Below, piece after piece: positions 4,926 through 8,833 of a DNA stretch of 8,833 nucleotides. Each line of letters starts with the position of its first letter. Within the stretch, counting starts at the first letter, position 1. The DNA lies in the NCBI GenBank assembly GCA_024224995.1, contig JAAENB010000712.1:1-8833 (forward strand), given 5' to 3'. A model generated the notes under the pieces. The model had not been told where the DNA came from and made no database searches. It saw only the letters and a program-made list of their open reading frames with translations. Origin of the DNA: a bacterium (GTDB lineage Bacteria > Spirochaetota > UBA4802 > UBA5550). The translations under genes were made by a program, and so were the position numbers.

Positions 4926-7900
4926 TTAAGATTCGAGCCTCTTTAATATTACCATGGTCATATCATCATCGCCGGAAAAACCTTCAAGCGCCGCAAGCAC
5001 AGCCTCTTTTATTTCCGTGGGCGCGCTCTCCGCGAAATTTTTAAAAACCTCCATAAGCCGCTCCTGTGAAAACATCTCATTCTTCTCATCCCTGGCTTCG
5101 ATAATCCCGTCCGTATACAAAAGCAGAACATCGCCGGGCAGCATGTGCAGTTCCCGGTCCGCGTCTTTCCAGGGAAGATTTTCCCAGGGAGAAAGCCAGA
5201 TCCCTTCGGAGTTAACAAGCTCCACAGACTTGTGGGCAGCCCGGTAGAGAATCAGGTCAAGGTGCAGCCCTGAAAAAAGCGCCCTTCCCTCCCTGTCAAA
5301 AGAAATAGCGGTAATGGTCATGTATTTATCCTGGCGCATCCGCCTAACATTGTAACTAATGGCTTTGTTCACCACCCGCAGCAGCCCCGATGGTTTGCTC
5401 TCGGGGTGCCTGCCCAGGTAGGACCGGATTGACGCCTGCACCATCATCATTACCAGGCCGGCAGGTACCCCGTGCCCGGAAACATCGCCAATAATTACCC
5501 AGTTATTTTCATCACTATTAATCACATCATAATAATCTCCGCCAACGGCATCGGCCGGTTTAAGGAAGGCAGAAATTTCAAATCCCGTAATAGCCGGATT
5601 TTCCGGCAGCAGGGCTGTTTGAATATGCGCAGCAATCTTCATTTCCGTTTCAAGACGGGCGGCATTTTCCCGCTCTGCCAGGAGCCGTGAATTTTGAATG
5701 GAAATGGCAGCCTGGGAAGAGAGGATCTGCAAAAGTTCCAGGCGCTCGGGACTAAAGACATTGGCCGCGATATTATTTTCAAGAAAAAGAATTCCCATCA
5801 TTTGACCCTTGTCCAGAATAGGAGAACAGATAATAGACCGGGATGAATTGTCTATTACATAGGGATCGTTAATAAACATCCCGCTGGTACCGGCATCGGA
5901 GAGGACAACACTTTCCCCGGTCTGGTTAACATAGTTGACAATGGCAGGAGAAACCAGGTTGGTCTCTTCAAAAGGAGTCGATTGAAACAGGCTCATGCCC
6001 CGGTTGTAGTCTCCCCAGGCTTCCACATAGAGCTTTTTATTTTCTTCGTTTTTCAGTAGTAACACCCCTTTACGGGCACCGGCATTCTCAACAGCGATTA
6101 CCAGGAGCCGTTCCAGCAGGTTCCGTAAATTGATCTCCCCGGATATGGCCTGTGAAGCCTTAATAACCGTATACAGGTCCAGGTTCTCGGAAGAACTTTC
6201 CGTAGCGGTAGCAAGGGTCGCGGTACTTTCTTCCCAGTTTCCAATCCCGGCTTTTTTAGAAATAAGTTCCGGATGCAGTTTTTCCATATGGCTCACTTTC
6301 GCGAGAGCGCCCCACCGGGAATAGCAGTCGTGCGCTTTTTTCAAATAAAGCGCGGCAATATGTTCCACTCCCCGGTTGCGGTAAAAAAGGGACGCGCATT
6401 CCCAGGCAACTGCCTCTTCGTGAATATATTCATTTTCATGAGCTGCCGCAATGGCCTCTTCGTAGAGCTGAATAGCGCGCAAGTTCTCCTTTGCAATAGC
6501 CGCGAATTGCGCTTCTACGAGCTTGAGTTTATGCAGATTATTCATGGGCACGACTCCAGCCCAGCGTTTTAATTTCTTCAGGCCCTTTTTCGCCATGCGT
6601 AAACACCGCTTCCGCTCTTTCGCGTCCGCCTCTTGAGACCGGGATAGATACGCCAATGAACTGAATAAATAAAACATCGGCATAATAAAAGAACCGCCCA
6701 TGGTGCCTGCGTTCTCCATGGCACGGTCCGCGTTTTGAACAGCATACTCATACTTATCAAACAGCCAGCCAAGGATCGCCTGGTAGCAATAGATCATCCA
6801 TTCGGCGTGGATATCCCCTACCTCAGTAAAGTAGGCTTGCATTGACGTGCCGTTTATATTCTCACTTCCGACATCACAGGGGTCGTTCGCTTTTCCCTGG
6901 AGATTGTGGGCAAGCTGGTGATTGACGATTGTCATATTCAGCTGCATCTCCTGCTTAAGAGAGGAAAGTACCCTGATCCCTTTTTTCATTTCCCAATCAA
7001 CAAACTCAAGACTTCTTCCCATATACAGCAGGGTATAACAATATACCTGTATGGCATAGGCCGCAAACTCAAAATTACCGGTTTCCAGGCCCGTAAGATG
7101 CCCTTTCAGCAAGGGCGCTAAAGTTTCTTTCGCGTGCATTTTCCAATGATAAATAAAGCAGTAAACAGCGACATAGGTATTGACAAATTGCTGGCGCGCG
7201 TCTATTTTTTCCAGCAGGTTTATCCCAAGATTCCCAAAAAGATAGCCCGGCTCAAAATCATTGAGCCCGCACAGAACCATTCCATAGGCGGCATAGGCGT
7301 AGGGTGACCAGGGTGAATTACCGCTGCGAATAGATAAGCGTATGGTCTTAAAAATCAGCAAAGGCATCAGGTTAAACCGGGACAGGTAGGTAGGACTGGT
7401 AATAACCGATATGATTCTCATTTTGGCCTGCGCTGCCGGATCCCTGGTTACGGGAAGCCGGAGCAGATCATCGGTGGTTTTTCCCAAAAGGGTGAATTTT
7501 ATTCGCAGAAGTCCCAGGATCACATGAAACATAGTCGGGTTACGCGGCAACCGCTCCCCCATCATTCGCAAAACCCGGAGTCCCGTATCTATGGCTTCGG
7601 CATGCATTTTGCGGGCTACATAGGTATAGATCCTTGTTTCATATACTTTGATTTTGTCCCGGACCGACATCGCGTGACGCAAAACTGTCTCTCCCAGGGT
7701 TTCCATCTTTTCATATTCCCCACAGAGGTACGCGGCTTCCGCGGCTTCCGAATACAGCGCGAGAGCTCGAGTATAGTTGTCTTCCCAGCAATCCGTTTCC
7801 AACAAGGTAATCCCGGTTTCCAGGTGATGCAGCGCCGATTCATATGCTGCCGAGCCCTTTGCTTTTTTTCCCACTACCAGGTTTAAGTCGATGAGCCTGA

Positions 7901-8833
7901 ATTGTTCACTTTTTAACCGTACCAGGGATATTGCGGAATTAAGCTGTTCTACGATGCGAACTATCTTTTCATCCGGTTCGTCTTCCGCTATATTTTCCAG
8001 TAAATAATTCCCAATATTATAATGCTTCCGGACCCGTTCTTGTTCGCTCAGTAGAGAATACGCTGCTTCCAGTATCCTGTCGTGCTGGAAGCGCCCGGTA
8101 CTTCCCGAAATAATAAGATACCCGTCTTCCGCGACCTTTATGAGCTCCGAAAAAGTTTCATCAATTGAACGGTTTACCATTGGGGGAATTACTTCCAGGT
8201 CGAAACTGTTTCCCATGCACGAACAGGTCTTGAGCATCTTTTGAGCTATTTCCGGAAGCCGGGTAATTTCGGCTGCCATGAGTTCTACCACATTGTCGGT
8301 AACACGCATCTGTTCAATCTTTTGCATATCCCATTTCCAGCCCCCGGCAAAAGGTGCCGGTTCCAGCATTCCTTCTTCGTACAGGGTCTTTAAAAACTGG
8401 TTTATAAAAAAAGGATTACCCCCTGTTTTTTTATGAACCAGCTCTGCCAGTGACCTTGTCTCATCTTCTTTTGATTTAAAAAAAGCGGTAATAAACCTGT
8501 TCACGGTTTCGCTGTTGAGAGAATCGAGCTGTATCCTTTCTACAGGCACTCCTTCCTTTTCTATCTCTAACAGGGTTCTCGTGAGTATATGATTCGTGTC
8601 TACTTCAGTGTCTCTATAAGCGCCAATTAAAAATAAATAGTGTATACCGGGATCGGTGATTATTGTTTTGAGCAATTTTAAGCTTGCCGGGTCGGCCCAT
8701 TGCAGATCGTCCAGAAAAATAACCACGGGATGCTCGGCTTGCGCTACAACATGCGCGCAATTCTTAAACACGACATTAAAACGGTTGAACGCCTGCTCCG
8801 GCTCCAGCTCCGGTACATCGGGCTGAGGACCGA
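4926..8833 (-). CDS. ATPase/helical-repeat/GAF/SpoIIE-phosphatase signalling protein (N-terminus outside window)
   Basis: The last 1301 residues are present; the frame stays open to the window edge, so the GTG at 8769-8771 is not the start. Numbering from the edge, residues 36-47 (VVIFLDDLQWAD) are the Walker B region of a STAND-type AAA ATPase, and TGGNPFFINQFL follows in the same module. The Walker A loop must lie outside. About 210-880 is a long alpha-helical region of TPR type. A GAF domain spans about 885-1045 and a short coiled linker ends at about 1075. The SpoIIE-type PP2C phosphatase domain runs to the end with its metal sites: GGDYYD (1097), GDVSGHG (1115), YTDGI (1239) and GDDDMTM (1287). 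Proteins of this order often begin with a Ser/Thr kinase domain, which would sit beyond the edge. The likely role is a sensor whose phosphatase acts on an anti-anti-sigma-type phosphoprotein; ligand and partner are unknown. Confidence 0.9.
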   Translation of the reverse strand, partial: GPQPDVPELEPEQAFNRFNVVFKNCAHVVAQAEHPVVIFLDDLQWADPASLKLLKTIITDPGIHYLFLIGAYRDTEVDTNHILTRTLLEIEKEGVPVERIQLDSLNSETVNRFITAFFKSKEDETRSLAELVHKKTGGNPFFINQFLKTLYEEGMLEPAPFAGGWKWDMQKIEQMRVTDNVVELMAAEITRLPEIAQKMLKTCSCMGNSFDLEVIPPMVNRSIDETFSELIKVAEDGYLIISGSTGRFQHDRILEAAYSLLSEQERVRKHYNIGNYLLENIAEDEPDEKIVRIVEQLNSAISLVRLKSEQFRLIDLNLVVGKKAKGSAAYESALHHLETGITLLETDCWEDNYTRALALYSEAAEAAYLCGEYEKMETLGETVLRHAMSVRDKIKVYETRIYTYVARKMHAEAIDTGLRVLRMMGERLPRNPTMFHVILGLLRIKFTLLGKTTDDLLRLPVTRDPAAQAKMRIISVITSPTYLSRFNLMPLLIFKTIRLSIRSGNSPWSPYAYAAYGMVLCGLNDFEPGYLFGNLGINLLEKIDARQQFVNTYVAVYCFIYHWKMHAKETLAPLLKGHLTGLETGNFEFAAYAIQVYCYTLLYMGRSLEFVDWEMKKGIRVLSSLKQEMQLNMTIVNHQLAHNLQGKANDPCDVGSENINGTSMQAYFTEVGDIHAEWMIYCYQAILGWLFDKYEYAVQNADRAMENAGTMGGSFIMPMFYLFSSLAYLSRSQEADAKERKRCLRMAKKGLKKLKRWAGVVPMNNLHKLKLVEAQFAAIAKENLRAIQLYEEAIAAAHENEYIHEEAVAWECASLFYRNRGVEHIAALYLKKAHDCYSRWGALAKVSHMEKLHPELISKKAGIGNWEESTATLATATESSSENLDLYTVIKASQAISGEINLRNLLERLLVIAVENAGARKGVLLLKNEENKKLYVEAWGDYNRGMSLFQSTPFEETNLVSPAIVNYVNQTGESVVLSDAGTSGMFINDPYVIDNSSRSIICSPILDKGQMMGILFLENNIAANVFSPERLELLQILSSQAAISIQNSRLLAERENAARLETEMKIAAHIQTALLPENPAITGFEISAFLKPADAVGGDYYDVINSDENNWVIIGDVSGHGVPAGLVMMMVQASIRSYLGRHPESKPSGLLRVVNKAISYNVRRMRQDKYMTITAISFDREGRALFSGLHLDLILYRAAHKSVELVNSEGIWLSPWENLPWKDADRELHMLPGDVLLLYTDGIIEARDEKNEMFSQERLMEVFKNFAESAPTEIKEAVLAALEGFSGDDDMTMVILKRLES

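Noticed and set aside
8769..8771. GTG as the start of the large minus-strand gene
   Set aside because: The frame remains open to the window edge, and the upstream residues (PDVPELEPEQAFNRFN) match the conserved run before Walker B in this ATPase family.

Overview
The window looks like chromosome from a free-living or host-associated bacterium, most plausibly a spirochaete or a relative. The grounds are indirect. It has a very large protein ending in ATPase-helical-GAF-SpoIIE phosphatase order, a layout common in spirochaetes. It also has an aspartate-semialdehyde dehydrogenase of the archaeal/fungal-like type, lipoproteins, a textbook sigma-54 promoter and many palindromic repeats. No rRNA, tRNA, CRISPR array or transposase gene was seen, and taxonomy cannot be fixed from this sequence alone.

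Layout, left to right. Positions 1-325 hold a structured, probably non-coding array of GC-rich hairpins. A consensus sigma-54 promoter (352-367) follows and drives a 323-residue lipoprotein with a coiled-coil stalk and a C-terminal Peptidase S74 intramolecular chaperone (431-1402). Immediately downstream lies a 172-bp miniature inverted-repeat element (1425-1596) flanked by a perfect 9-bp direct repeat. A strong extended -10 sigma-70 promoter then serves a secreted protein of unknown function (1692-2654). One base after its stop codon is a half copy of the same repeat family.

The most informative region is 2721-3003. A promoter is followed by a 35-codon leader peptide with 11 threonines (7 of 9 residues at codons 12-20). 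Three mutually exclusive RNA pairings follow, the last being a strong intrinsic terminator that ends about 40 nt before asd (3004-4092). This is the anatomy of a ribosome-mediated transcription attenuator that senses threonyl-tRNA. Asd makes aspartate semialdehyde, the precursor of threonine, methionine and lysine, so the circuit is coherent: low threonine stalls the leader ribosome, the antiterminator forms and asd is expressed.

Between asd and the next gene is a cluster of three perfect hairpins, the last being another member of the repeat family, and then a purine-rich tract. A 175-residue stand-alone HD-domain phosphohydrolase (4368-4895) follows. It converges on the minus-strand gene for the large ATPase/GAF/SpoIIE signalling protein, whose N-terminal part lies beyond the right edge of the window. 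The genes do not form one operon; each appears to have its own control.
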